Assembly: GCA_902782875.1 (NCBI GenBank)
Contig: CACZPE010000033.1
Coordinates: 1-9,757 of the forward strand
Source of the DNA: an uncultured Ruminococcus sp.
GTDB taxonomy: Bacteria; Bacillota_A; Clostridia; Oscillospirales; Ruminococcaceae
Direction of reading: 5' to 3'
Length of the DNA: 9,757 nt
Shown: piece by piece, positions 1 to 6,505 of the stretch
Layout of the letters: each line of letters begins with the position of its first letter
Numbering within the stretch: the stretch's first letter is position 1
Program-made: the position numbers and the translations under genes
The notes under the pieces: generated by a model
Database searches by the model: none
What the model saw: the letters and a program-made list of their open reading frames with translations, nothing else
What the model was told of the DNA's origin: nothing

Positions 1-815
1 ACTTCTTCCTCAACGGGAGCTTCTTCTACAACTTCTTCAACAACTACTACGTCTTCTTCAACAGGAGCAGCCTCTTCAACTACTTCCTCAACTACTACTT
101 CTTCTTCAGCAGGAGCAGCTTCTTCTTCAGCGGGAGTCTCCTCAGCAGGAGCAGTTACGCCGAGAGGAATAGCATTGCCATCCTTGTCCTTGAATACTAC
201 GTTATCGATGTAAAGGGTGTAACCGTTGTCTTCAGCCTGCCATACCTGAACAGCGATGAAGGGGTTTGTGCCCTCAGCGGTGAATCTGGAGGAAGGCATG
301 AGGAACTTGATCTCAGCCTGAGCTACAGGAGACTCTTCGCCGGGGTTGTAAGCACCGATCTCGAACTGGGAGCCCTGAGACCAGTCAGGATTCTTCTGAG
401 ACTTGGAACCATCCATGTTAACTCTGTCGAAACCGCCTGCTGCGCCGAGTGCGCCGCCCTTCCAGTTAACTGCTGTTTCTGCATCAACAGGAGCAGCCTG
501 GATGTCCATTGTTACGGACATGATCTTTGTAGCGGAATCTCTGGGCATGATGGAGTCAAGATCAAACCAGATCTTAGCCCACTCGCCCTTAGCAACGGGA
601 AGTGTGAGCTGCTTGGAACCATTGTGGTCTGTTACAGTAAGGCCGCTCTTAACGCAAGCAGCAGCATCTGTGTTGAGGTAGCAGAAAGAGCAGTCGCCGT
701 CCTCGAAATCGATCTTATCGGAACCGATTGCGGATGTACCTACGGAGAATACGGATACTGCGGATGCAGCAACAGCTACGGAAGCAGCAGCTGCGAGGAA
801 TTTTCTCATTTTCAT
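1..815 (-). CDS. Secreted beta-domain protein with Glu/Val/Pro/Ala tail (3' end beyond window)
   Basis: Not recognised as a named family. I translated it by hand from ATG at 815 to the window edge, giving 271 codons with no stop, so the C-terminus is missing. It opens with a signal peptide (MKMRKF, then an Ala/Val-rich core) with a likely cut after Ser-Ala at residue 29. Residues ~30-218 look like a secreted beta-rich domain, ending in a YIDNVVF-KDKDGNAIP strand. From ~220 onward it becomes an acidic repeat of EEVVEE, APVEE and APAEE units, probably an extended stalk in or on the cell wall. An AGGGGG ribosome binding site lies 9 bases before the start. It is a paralogue of the next gene (928-1773): both share a FxxPSS segment, the DKxGNxIP strand and the same tail, so tandem duplication is likely. 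By analogy the missing end should be a hydrophobic anchor. A carbohydrate-binding role is possible but only a guess. Confidence 0.85.
   Translation of the reverse strand, partial: MKMRKFLAAAASVAVAASAVSVFSVGTSAIGSDKIDFEDGDCSFCYLNTDAAACVKSGLTVTDHNGSKQLTLPVAKGEWAKIWFDLDSIMPRDSATKIMSVTMDIQAAPVDAETAVNWKGGALGAAGGFDRVNMDGSKSQKNPDWSQGSQFEIGAYNPGEESPVAQAEIKFLMPSSRFTAEGTNPFIAVQVWQAEDNGYTLYIDNVVFKDKDGNAIPLGVTAPAEETPAEEEAAPAEEEVVVEEVVEEAAPVEEDVVVVEEVVEEAPVEEE
16..62 (-). repeat. Stalk-coding direct repeat, copy in the truncated paralogue
   Basis: 47 bases matching 1085-1131 at 44 positions; all three differences are at third codon positions. It encodes VEEDVVVVEEVVEEAP-type sequence. Confidence 0.88.
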
Positions 816-852
816 TTTTAATTTCCCCCTATGGTGAAAATTTTTTTATTTT

Positions 853-861
853 AATATAGCA
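853..861 (-). promoter_or_regulatory. Possible extended -10 element for the gene at 815
   Basis: On the minus strand this reads TGCTATATT, an extended -10 (TGN plus TATATT), about 38 bases before the start codon. There is no good -35 at 17 bases, which extended -10 promoters tolerate. The 112-base gap holds no convincing terminator, so the gene at 815 could instead be read through from the paralogue upstream. Confidence 0.35.
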
Positions 862-927
862 CATTCAGATATTGCCGATATTCCGGATGCCCTATATCAA
901 TGTACGGTTTTCTTGAAAGTCTTCGGC

Positions 928-1773
928 TTACTTTCTTCTGGATACTACAGCAGCAGCACCTGCAAGAGCCATAACAGCTGCAAGAGCAGCAGCGCTTGTA
1001 TTGCCTGTGCTTGTGGAAGGTGTAGCCTCTACCTCAACCACTGTGGGCTGAGCTTCAACTACCTCAACGGGAGCCTCCTCAACAGGAGCCTCTTCTACAA
1101 CTTCCTCAACAACTACTACTTCTTCTTCAACTGCTTCCTCAGCGGGAGCAGGCTCTTCAGCAGCAGTCTCTGCGGGAGCGCCGTTGGGATCATATGCCTT
1201 CTGGGGTATCTCATTGCCTTCCTTGTCAAAGAGCTTGAGGTCGGATACAGTGAATGTTACACCCTTGGAAAGCATGGGCTGACCGGACCAGTCCATAAAT
1301 ACGAGCTGTGCAGTTCCGTCAGCGGGAACGCTCGAAGGAAGAAGCCACTTGAAAGAATCCTCTACAGTCATGGTGTCGTCCCATACTGCGTTGCCGTCTT
1401 CATCCCAGGAAGCGGGAGAAAGGCTGTATGTAGCCGAGTTGCCGGTGCATACATATGTACCGCCGCCAAGCCAGCCTACATCAGTGCCGCTGAAAGCGGA
1501 AAGGCCCTTATAAGTGATCTTCCAGGAACCGGAATAGATCCTCTGGATATCATCTTCGTTCTCGACGATATCACCGATGGTAATCATAATCTTGCCAAGG
1601 TCACCGTCAACAGCTGCAGTCCATGTAGCACCGTTTTCATCGGTGGATATGAGCTTGCAGGTATCAGGATTATTGTCAGCATACGTGGTCTTTGACCAGT
1701 CTGCTGCACTTACGTGTGAGCAAAGAGCTGCCATAACAGCAACTGCTGCCACACCCGCAAACACCTTTTTCAT
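928..1773 (-). CDS. Secreted beta-domain protein with acidic EV-rich stalk and C-terminal anchor-like tail
   Basis: 281 residues, complete. I start at ATG 1773 (MKKVF), not the in-frame ATG at 1788, because the GGAGG ribosome binding site overlaps that upstream ATG. It has a signal peptide with a likely cut after SHVSA, then a beta-rich domain of about 170 residues rich in Trp, Gly and Thr. Next comes an acidic stalk of EEVVEE, APVEE and PVEVVE units, and a C-terminus of a GNTS motif, a ~17-residue Ala/Val hydrophobic segment and SRRK. This resembles a cell-surface sorting or membrane-anchor signal, but there is no LPXTG. The domain matches its neighbour at 1-815 in its last third (PSS segment and DKEGNEIP strand). 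It is probably an exported surface protein; ligand binding, for example to polysaccharide, is only inferred. Confidence 0.88.
   Translation of the reverse strand: MKKVFAGVAAVAVMAALCSHVSAADWSKTTYADNNPDTCKLISTDENGATWTAAVDGDLGKIMITIGDIVENEDDIQRIYSGSWKITYKGLSAFSGTDVGWLGGGTYVCTGNSATYSLSPASWDEDGNAVWDDTMTVEDSFKWLLPSSVPADGTAQLVFMDWSGQPMLSKGVTFTVSDLKLFDKEGNEIPQKAYDPNGAPAETAAEEPAPAEEAVEEEVVVVEEVVEEAPVEEAPVEVVEAQPTVVEVEATPSTSTGNTSAAALAAVMALAGAAAVVSRRK
1085..1131 (-). repeat. Stalk-coding direct repeat, copy in the complete paralogue
   Basis: Partner of 16-62. It lies in the acidic EV-rich stalk, a polypurine stretch on the coding strand. Confidence 0.88.
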
Positions 1774-1780
1774 GTCAATC

Positions 1781-1786
1781 TCCTCC
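1781..1786 (-). promoter_or_regulatory. Ribosome binding site that fixes the start at 1773
   Basis: GGAGGA on the minus strand, 7-8 bases before ATG 1773. It overlaps the alternative in-frame ATG at 1788, which has no ribosome binding site of its own. Confidence 0.8.
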
Positions 1787-1827
1787 ATTTAGAGCTATAT
1801 CTCAGATAAACGCAAATTTATAAAGAT

Positions 1828-1856
1828 ATTATAACATCATTGTTGAAATTATACAA
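1828..1856 (-). promoter_or_regulatory. SigA-type promoter of the secreted protein gene
   Basis: On the minus strand TTGTAT (1851-1856) and a perfect TATAAT (1828-1833) are separated by exactly 17 bases. Transcription would start near 1821, giving a leader of about 50 bases before ATG 1773. The DNA upstream is A-rich on this strand, as in UP-element regions. It could drive both tandem secreted-protein genes. Confidence 0.75.
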
Positions 1857-2003
1857 CTATGAGTTTTCACAATCTTTTCATAGCATTTTTGGCGTTTTTT
1901 CTACATATCCGCTGTTTTTTTGCCGATTTTGCTCCCGTTTCCGTCATTTTTACTACATTCTATACATTTACGGCTTATTTATACTAAATGTTTATTTTTG
2001 TAA

Positions 2004-2032
2004 AGCCGCCTCCGGGATATCCGGAGGCGGCT
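2004..2032 (-). terminator. Hairpin terminator of the rsmD-coaD operon
   Basis: A perfect 12-bp GC-rich stem (AGCCGCCTCCGG with its complement) and a 5-base loop begins 12 bases after the stop codon at 2044. On the minus strand it is followed by TTTAC and then A-rich DNA, so the U-tract is short. Stem strength and placement support termination or 3'-end protection. The remaining 1857-2003 stretch is T-rich on the plus strand, and I see no gene in it. Confidence 0.7.
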
Positions 2033-2043
2033 GACGGCTTATC

Positions 2044-3195
2044 TCATTGTTCAAGGGTATCATGTCCGCAGAGTACGCACTGCAGGCGGGAATTCCTGTT
2101 GCGGTAGCCGCATTTCGGGCAGTCCCAGCCGTAAACATCCTTCTCGGCCTCCGAAAGCTCCTTCAGCTGCTCCTCATCGGCAAAGGCTGTCTCTCTTGCA
2201 GGCTCGTGCATTGCGTCCCTGAGCCATCTCTTGACGGTATTGCAGTCGGATACCGCGCGTCTGCCGAGCACGGAGTCCCTGAGTGTCCTCTGGAATATAA
2301 ACGGTATCTCTATACTTGCCTTGTTTCTGAGGTTGAGCATAATATAGAGGTAATACTCCGTGAAATACTCCTGTTCCTTTTCATCAAAGGCATTCTCGTC
2401 GGATATGACGGAAGTCTTCTGCACCGCCTCGACATCGAGTATATCCCTGTAATGGGCATATACAGGCTTTCCGCCGTTGTTGGGAGTAAAGCGCACCATC
2501 TGATGTACCGTATCCGCCTCGAAAAGTCCCGTGAGCGTCTCGCAGCTCTTTGACGGCTCAAAAAGCGATATCCTCGCAAGCGTCCTGCCGAGGAACGCAT
2601 CTGCCGTTCCTCCCTCGGATCTTACCGCATCCGATCTTGATATGCCGCAGTTCATACACATGCTTCTCATGCCGAGATTGATATAGGAACAGCGGGGGCA
2701 TGTCCATACAAGGCTGTCCTTGTCCTTTCTTGCCGCTTCCTCTTCCCTTAGCTCCTCTTCCGTGGCGTATGCGGTATCAACGGGCTGTTCCTTCATAGCG
2801 CCCCTTACCCAGCGCTTTATGACGTAGCTGTCCTCCACTGCGCGTCTGCCGAGCACGGAATCCTTGAGCGTCCTCTGGAATATGAACGGTATCCTGACAT
2901 TGGAGCGCTTCGGGTCTGCGAGAAGTATATGCAGATAGAATTCGGATATATACGGCTTCTCCCCGGAGACTGCATTCTCCCCCTCTTCAGGCACAAGTCC
3001 CGCCGTGGCGGAATCGGTCATAACCGTATCAGCGTCGAGTATATCGCTGTAGTGCAGATGCAAAGCATCCATACCGCTTGACGGCAGGAACCTCATCATC
3101 TGGTGTACAGAATCCATTTCAAAAACGCCCGTCAGCGTTTCATATGACATAGTGGGCTTGAATGCACCGAAGCCCGCAAGCCGTCTTTCGCTCAT
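2044..3195 (-). CDS. Internally duplicated protein with two RanBP2-like zinc ribbons
   Basis: 383 residues, family not recognised. Two copies of one unit are visible, about 1-185 and 205-378. Each copy has a ~130-residue alpha/beta domain, with conserved segments ETLTG-F, MxRF-P, HY-DILD, IPFIFQRTL-DSVLGRRAV and VKRW-R-AM, then a charged helix and a zinc ribbon. The ribbons have the pattern WxCxxCxxxN-x6-CxxC (W164, C166, C169, C180, C183; W357, C359, C362, C373, C376), as in RanBP2-type fingers. There is no signal peptide or membrane segment, so it should be cytosolic. Its ATG shares one base with the stop of the upstream GH26-like gene (TAATG), pointing to coupled translation. Zinc binding is well supported. 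The paired domain could be a PH-like or protein-interaction module, but that is a guess. Confidence 0.88.
   Translation of the reverse strand: MSERRLAGFGAFKPTMSYETLTGVFEMDSVHQMMRFLPSSGMDALHLHYSDILDADTVMTDSATAGLVPEEGENAVSGEKPYISEFYLHILLADPKRSNVRIPFIFQRTLKDSVLGRRAVEDSYVIKRWVRGAMKEQPVDTAYATEEELREEEAARKDKDSLVWTCPRCSYINLGMRSMCMNCGISRSDAVRSEGGTADAFLGRTLARISLFEPSKSCETLTGLFEADTVHQMVRFTPNNGGKPVYAHYRDILDVEAVQKTSVISDENAFDEKEQEYFTEYYLYIMLNLRNKASIEIPFIFQRTLRDSVLGRRAVSDCNTVKRWLRDAMHEPARETAFADEEQLKELSEAEKDVYGWDCPKCGYRNRNSRLQCVLCGHDTLEQ
2255..2308 (-). repeat. Direct repeat, copy in the second unit of the zinc-ribbon gene
   Basis: 54 bases matching 2840-2893 at 50 of 54 positions. It encodes the IPFIFQRTL-DSVLGRRAV core. 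The two copies lie 585 bases (195 codons) apart, so the duplication is in frame. Confidence 0.9.
2840..2893 (-). repeat. Direct repeat, copy in the first unit of the zinc-ribbon gene
   Basis: Partner of 2255-2308, with four mismatches that leave the encoded motif almost unchanged. This block is far more conserved than the rest of the two units. Confidence 0.9.
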
Positions 3196-4634
3196 TATCG
3201 CACCTCTTTCTCAACAGGTCCGTATTCTATCCTTATCTCGGGCGGTGTCTCCATGGTGAAATAGTAGTTCTCCGCCCAGTCATCACCTTGTGTGGTATCG
3301 TTTACACCCTCAGCGGGGGGCGCAAAAATCTTAAGTGTCATATCACAGCTTCCGTCGAGGGGCTTCTCAAAGAATGCTCCCATAAGATCTATCGTCTTTG
3401 CCTCGGGCGATCTGTAGAACCATTTGCCGTTTATCTCGATCATATAGTTGCCCTTGTCGGCAAATGTTATCTCGCAGAAATGCGGCTGTGCCTCAAAATG
3501 AAGCGGTATCGCAATACCGTCGGAATCCTCCGCTCCTCCCCAGCGCATCTTCACGGGGAACTCGAGCCTGTCGGACACCTCAAGGGGCGGCATGAACCAG
3601 TCGGAATGGATTATCTCCCTGTATGTCTTCATCAGCGGCTGCTCGATACCTGTATCGGGATAGTTCGGATCCTCGATCTCAAGTCCCAGCCTGCCTCTGT
3701 CCCTGAACTGATAGAGCGTGAATGCGCTGAACCAGTCAGCCTTCTCCTCCACGAGGATATCGCAGAATTCCTTTACCATAGCTGCCTGATCGTAAGGCCC
3801 CGTAACATCGCCGTCAGCGTTGAACTCCGCCATAGTCATGGGCTTTGCCTCTCCGCCGTTTAAGTATCTGAAGCGTTCAAAGCTCGCCTTTGTCTTTTCA
3901 TAGGTCTCTCTCACGCTGTATCTCGCGTGGGAATGCCCGCCCTGTTTTGCCACATCGTACGGCCAGCCCCAGTGCAGAGCCATATATTTATCCACAGACC
4001 ATATATCCGCCGAGGGGATAGTCGCCTTGAAGTCCTCTTCCTTCTCCATCTCGGTCTTGTTCATATCCTCGATGCCGCCTATGCATATCACAGTCTTTAC
4101 ATTCGGGGCATACTCGTGTATGATATCGGTGAAATGAACGAAGAAATCGCCTATCTCCTTATAGGATGCCCTCTTTGTGAAGCTGAACCAGTTGCCTGTA
4201 GCCTCGTGGTTTATGCGCAGCATCATGCGCCCGTAGGGACGCAGATCCTTTGCTATGGCTATCAGCTGTTCATCCGTGCAGTTGGGGTCTATCGTGAGGG
4301 TGAGATTCACGTCCTGGCCGTGACGGCGTACATCACGCATCTGCGAGAACGGCTCGCCGTCGGTATTTCCGCCGATGCCGCCCTTGTATGTGAAGTAGTC
4401 ATCATAGGGATAATCCCACTGGAAGGATACATCCGCATCCTTCATCGCTTCGGATATCCTCTGGGGCCACTGCTTGTCAAAGGGGTAGTAGCAATACATC
4501 AGGCTGATGCTTCTGTGCGGTCTGCCGAGCTTGTTCAGTATATAGTCCTGATTTACATACTCGCCTCTTTCGGAGCCGTCCCCGAGGTCGACCGCACATC
4601 GGGCCTTGCCGATATGTACCTTGAATATATCCAT
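3195..4634 (-). CDS. GH26-like TIM-barrel glycosidase, cytosolic
   Basis: 479 residues. Residues ~35-345 read as a glycoside-hydrolase TIM barrel. RINHEATGNWF (140-150) matches the GH26-type R-x-x-HE-x-x-G-x-W motif, making E144 the likely acid/base. MAEFN (268-272) places E270 where the nucleophile would sit, and a Trp/Asp-rich strand (ADWFSAFTLYQFRD) follows it. Residues ~350-470 form a separate beta-rich C-terminal part. GH26 enzymes usually act on beta-mannans and related glucans, but the substrate here is unknown. There is no signal peptide, dockerin or anchor, which is unusual for a polysaccharide hydrolase and suggests an intracellular substrate or a non-enzymatic role. An AGGAGG site lies 10 bases before ATG, inside the end of the upstream gene, whose TGA shares one base with this ATG. 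It is also coupled by one base to the zinc-ribbon gene downstream. Confidence 0.75.
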   Translation of the reverse strand: MDIFKVHIGKARCAVDLGDGSERGEYVNQDYILNKLGRPHRSISLMYCYYPFDKQWPQRISEAMKDADVSFQWDYPYDDYFTYKGGIGGNTDGEPFSQMRDVRRHGQDVNLTLTIDPNCTDEQLIAIAKDLRPYGRMMLRINHEATGNWFSFTKRASYKEIGDFFVHFTDIIHEYAPNVKTVICIGGIEDMNKTEMEKEEDFKATIPSADIWSVDKYMALHWGWPYDVAKQGGHSHARYSVRETYEKTKASFERFRYLNGGEAKPMTMAEFNADGDVTGPYDQAAMVKEFCDILVEEKADWFSAFTLYQFRDRGRLGLEIEDPNYPDTGIEQPLMKTYREIIHSDWFMPPLEVSDRLEFPVKMRWGGAEDSDGIAIPLHFEAQPHFCEITFADKGNYMIEINGKWFYRSPEAKTIDLMGAFFEKPLDGSCDMTLKIFAPPAEGVNDTTQGDDWAENYYFTMETPPEIRIEYGPVEKEVR

Positions 4635-5107
4635 CAGAAAATATCCTCCTTCTTTTCAGCGGGAGCAATGGCGCTCTTGGCGCGTCTTACCGCCTCAAGA
4701 TTTGCCGCAAGTATATTCTCGGTCTTGGTCAGCATATCTATGATATAATTGTCGGTGGCAGCCTTGACAGCCTTGGACTGCTCATTCGCCTTCTTCTCTA
4801 TCTCCTCGGCCTTTGCCTTTGCTGCCTTGGTGATAGCGTCGTTGCTGGTGAGGTCTCTTGCCCTGGCCTCCGCTCTGGTGATTATCTCCTCAGCCATACG
4901 GTTGCCGTCATCTACGATATTCTTTCTGTCCGCAACTATCTGCTCTGCCTGCTTCATCTCTGCAGGGAGGTTCATCATGGCCTTGTCGATAAGGTCCTGC
5001 ATAACCTCGGGATCTACAGCCTTATTTGCGGAAAAGGGTACTGCCTTTGCACCTACGAGCACATCGGTCATCTGCTCGAGAAGAGATTTTACTAATTCCT
5101 GTGACAT
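4634..5107 (-). CDS. coaD-linked coiled-coil protein, ATP-synthase-b/V-ATPase-H-like
   Basis: 157 residues from ATG 5107; a GTG at 5119 would add four. ATG 5107 is preferred because AAAGGTGAT sits at the right distance and overlaps the GTG. A short N-terminal helix is followed by LPAEMKQAEQIV and long Ala/Glu/Lys/Arg heptad-rich helices (about 50-150). There is no transmembrane segment, and no signal peptide. From memory, similar proteins often follow coaD in Clostridia and are labelled 'ATPase' or ATP synthase subunit b-like because of the coiled coil. No nucleotide-binding motif is visible, so an enzymatic label would be misleading. A DivIVA-like scaffold role is possible. It lies 38 bases after coaD and overlaps the GH26-like gene by one base. 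Confidence 0.82.
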   Translation of the reverse strand: MSQELVKSLLEQMTDVLVGAKAVPFSANKAVDPEVMQDLIDKAMMNLPAEMKQAEQIVADRKNIVDDGNRMAEEIITRAEARARDLTSNDAITKAAKAKAEEIEKKANEQSKAVKAATDNYIIDMLTKTENILAANLEAVRRAKSAIAPAEKKEDIF

Positions 5108-5114
5108 ATCGGTT

Positions 5115-5123
5115 ATCACCTTT
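5115..5123 (-). promoter_or_regulatory. Ribosome binding site that fixes the start at 5107
   Basis: AAAGGTGAT on the minus strand, 7 bases before ATG 5107. It overlaps the alternative GTG start at 5119, which therefore has no site of its own. Confidence 0.65.
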
Positions 5124-5129
5124 CATTAT

Positions 5130-5158
5130 ATTATAGTGCTGATTATCATCGCTGTACT
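5130..5158 (-). promoter_or_regulatory. Possible internal promoter for the coiled-coil/GH26-like/zinc-ribbon genes
   Basis: A perfect TATAAT (5130-5135) lies 17 bases from AGTACA (5153-5158), which matches the -35 consensus at only three positions. A second overlapping TATAAT lies at 5125-5130. It would let the last three genes be expressed apart from rsmD-coaD. AT-rich intergenic DNA can give such matches by chance. Confidence 0.35.
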
Positions 5159-5631
5159 TTAAGACGCTTTTCGATATCGGAAAGTATCTGCGGCGGTATG
5201 AACGTGCTTATGTCGCCTCCGTAATACGCCACCTGCTTTACGGCACTTGAACTGAGATACATATTGTCAGCGCTGGTTGTAAGGAATACGGTCTCTATGC
5301 CGTCGTTGAGAGTGCGGTTTATCAGCGCCATCTGGAATTCATACTCAAAGTCTGTCATAGCGCGCAGTCCCTTTACTATTGCGGTTGCGCCCACACGCCT
5401 TGCATGATCCACGATAAGCCCCTCGCATATCTCGACCTCTACATTGTCAAGCCCCTGTGTCACTCTCTTCAGAAAATCCACACGCTCTTCGGGAGTGAAG
5501 CTGGGTGTCTTCTGAGCATTCACGCCGACAAGAACGATCACCTTGTCAAAAAGGGATGCCGCCCGCTGTATTATGTCAAGATGTCCCACCGTCACCGGGT
5601 CAAAGCTGCCCGGGCAGACTGCGATCCTCAT
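5146..5631 (-). CDS. coaD: Phosphopantetheine adenylyltransferase (PPAT)
   Basis: 161 residues, the usual family length and complete. PPAT transfers AMP from ATP to 4'-phosphopantetheine to make dephospho-CoA, the penultimate step of coenzyme A synthesis, in the cytosol. The nucleotidyltransferase signatures are clear: GSFDPVTVGH (8-17, with the TxGH ATP motif), VKGLR (86-90), the segment DFEYEFQMALINR, and SSSAVK (127-132), the equivalent of the ISSTxVK motif. The start overlaps the rsmD stop by four bases (ATGA), so the two are probably translated in a coupled way; this pairing is common in Firmicutes. Confidence 0.97.
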   Translation of the reverse strand: MRIAVCPGSFDPVTVGHLDIIQRAASLFDKVIVLVGVNAQKTPSFTPEERVDFLKRVTQGLDNVEVEICEGLIVDHARRVGATAIVKGLRAMTDFEYEFQMALINRTLNDGIETVFLTTSADNMYLSSSAVKQVAYYGGDISTFIPPQILSDIEKRLKVQR

Positions 5632-6188
5632 ATATCTTCCTCCTCATCGTGAACGGGAACTCTGTATACCGTCACGCCTATCTTGCCGTAGCGGTAGGTC
5701 TTTGACTTCACGAGCCTGCCGTATTCATCGGGGAGTGTGAGTTCCTTTTCATGCTCGCACACGACTATGCCCCTGTCAGACATCTTGCTCTCAAGCAGAG
5801 GCATCGCCTTTTCTATTATCCCGTTTCTGTACGGGGGATCGAGAAAGGCTATATCAAATTCGAGCCTTGCCATGCGCAGGAAATCCAGACTGTCCGCCTG
5901 TGTGACCGTGCACTGTGATGTGAAGCCGCAGGCGGATATATTATCCTTTGTACACTTCACGGAATCCGAAGCGGCATCCACAAAGCGGCAGGACTTTGCC
6001 CCCCTTGAGACAGCCTCTATACCCAGCTGCCCCGTGCCGCTGAAAAGGTCGAGAACTCTCGCGCCCTCTATCTCAAACTGTATCACGGAGAATATGGCCT
6101 CCTTGACCATATCCGTAGTGGGGCGAACATCCTCGCCCTCCAAAGCGGCGAGCTTTCTTCCTCTCGCCGAACCTGTTATTACTCTCAT
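5628..6188 (-). CDS. rsmD: 16S rRNA (guanine966-N2)-methyltransferase
   Basis: 186 residues, normal for the family. It methylates G966 of 16S rRNA using S-adenosylmethionine, during assembly of the 30S subunit. Visible motifs are the N-terminal GSARGRKL (6-13), VRPTTD (21-26), the SAM-binding VLDLFSGTGQLGIEA (45-59) and the catalytic DPPY (117-120). The C-terminus ends in an acidic HDEEEDI. An AGGAG site lies 5 bases before ATG 6188. It is the first gene of the operon and overlaps coaD by four bases. Confidence 0.97.
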   Translation of the reverse strand: MRVITGSARGRKLAALEGEDVRPTTDMVKEAIFSVIQFEIEGARVLDLFSGTGQLGIEAVSRGAKSCRFVDAASDSVKCTKDNISACGFTSQCTVTQADSLDFLRMARLEFDIAFLDPPYRNGIIEKAMPLLESKMSDRGIVVCEHEKELTLPDEYGRLVKSKTYRYGKIGVTVYRVPVHDEEEDI

Positions 6189-6258
6189 GCTCTCTCCTGT
6201 ATAATCCTTATGGATGTTTTTATACTCAAAAGTGATTACAAATTAGTTACACAAATTA

Positions 6259-6287
6259 ATTATAGCTTAAAAAATGCTTTTTGTCTA
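6259..6287 (-). promoter_or_regulatory. rsmD: SigA-type promoter of the rsmD operon
   Basis: On the minus strand TAGACA (6282-6287, five of six to consensus) and a perfect TATAAT (6259-6264) lie exactly 17 bases apart. The start would be near 6252, giving a leader of about 63 bases. The -35 and most of the spacer are inside the inverted repeat at 6269-6306. Confidence 0.75.
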
Positions 6288-6306
6288 TACACAAAAAGCA
6301 TTTTTT
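6269..6306. repeat. Perfect 16-bp inverted repeat overlapping the rsmD -35
   Basis: Arms 6269-6284 and 6291-6306 are AAAAAATGCTTTTTGT and its exact complement, with a 6-base loop CTATAC. Read on either strand, the TGCTTTTTGT stem ends in six T, so it could be a bidirectional terminator with an AT-rich stem. Because it covers the rsmD -35, it could also be an operator. Confidence 0.85.
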
Positions 6307-6436
6307 CCAAAGCAATTTGCACAAAATCATACGTTCTTATGTCTGCATTTTTACCAATCGCATTCTGCCGCCGTAAACCGACGGCTTTTCCCGGGGCGGT
6401 GTATTATTAAAACTGCATTAGAATTACCGGAAAATA

Positions 6437-6465
6437 TTGATTTCATGCTGAAAACATGGTATATT
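6437..6465 (+). promoter_or_regulatory. SigA-type promoter of the DUF3592-like gene
   Basis: TTGATT (6437-6442) and TATATT (6460-6465) are separated by exactly 17 bases. Transcription would begin near 6472, about 34 bases before ATG 6506, leaving just room for the ribosome binding site. Confidence 0.7.
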
Positions 6466-6505
6466 GAATCTTGCAGTGAACATCACATTTTCCAAGGAGG
6501 ATAAT

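Larger units (their letters stand above)
6189..6505. other. Divergent intergenic region between rsmD and the DUF3592-like gene
   Basis: 317 bases without a supported gene. It holds the rsmD promoter, a 16-bp perfect inverted repeat and the promoter of the plus-strand gene. At 6370-6385 there is also a small GCCGT/ACGGC stem with a 6-base loop followed by TTTT on the plus strand, too weak to call a terminator. The short ORFs here have no ribosome binding site and low-complexity translations. Confidence 0.6.

Noticed and set aside
1..150. Possible CRISPR-like or minisatellite array
   Set aside because: The repeats follow codon periodicity of an acidic protein tail and lack uniform spacers.
913..1695. 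Long plus-strand ORF of 260 codons over the secreted-protein gene
   Set aside because: It is the complement of the repetitive Glu/Val-rich gene. Its Ser/Cys/Asn/Tyr-rich translation and lack of a ribosome binding site mark it as a shadow.
3162..4748. Plus-strand ORFs of 233 and 273 codons over the GH26-like gene
   Set aside because: Antisense shadows: no ribosome binding site, no recognisable motifs, while the minus frame has clear catalytic motifs and coupled neighbours.
5107..5119. GTG start at 5119 for the coiled-coil gene
   Set aside because: The AAAGGTGAT site overlaps this GTG and is well placed for ATG 5107 instead.
6210..6504. Small plus-strand ORFs in the divergent gap
   Set aside because: No ribosome binding sites; one overlaps the promoter and the inverted repeat, and translations look random.
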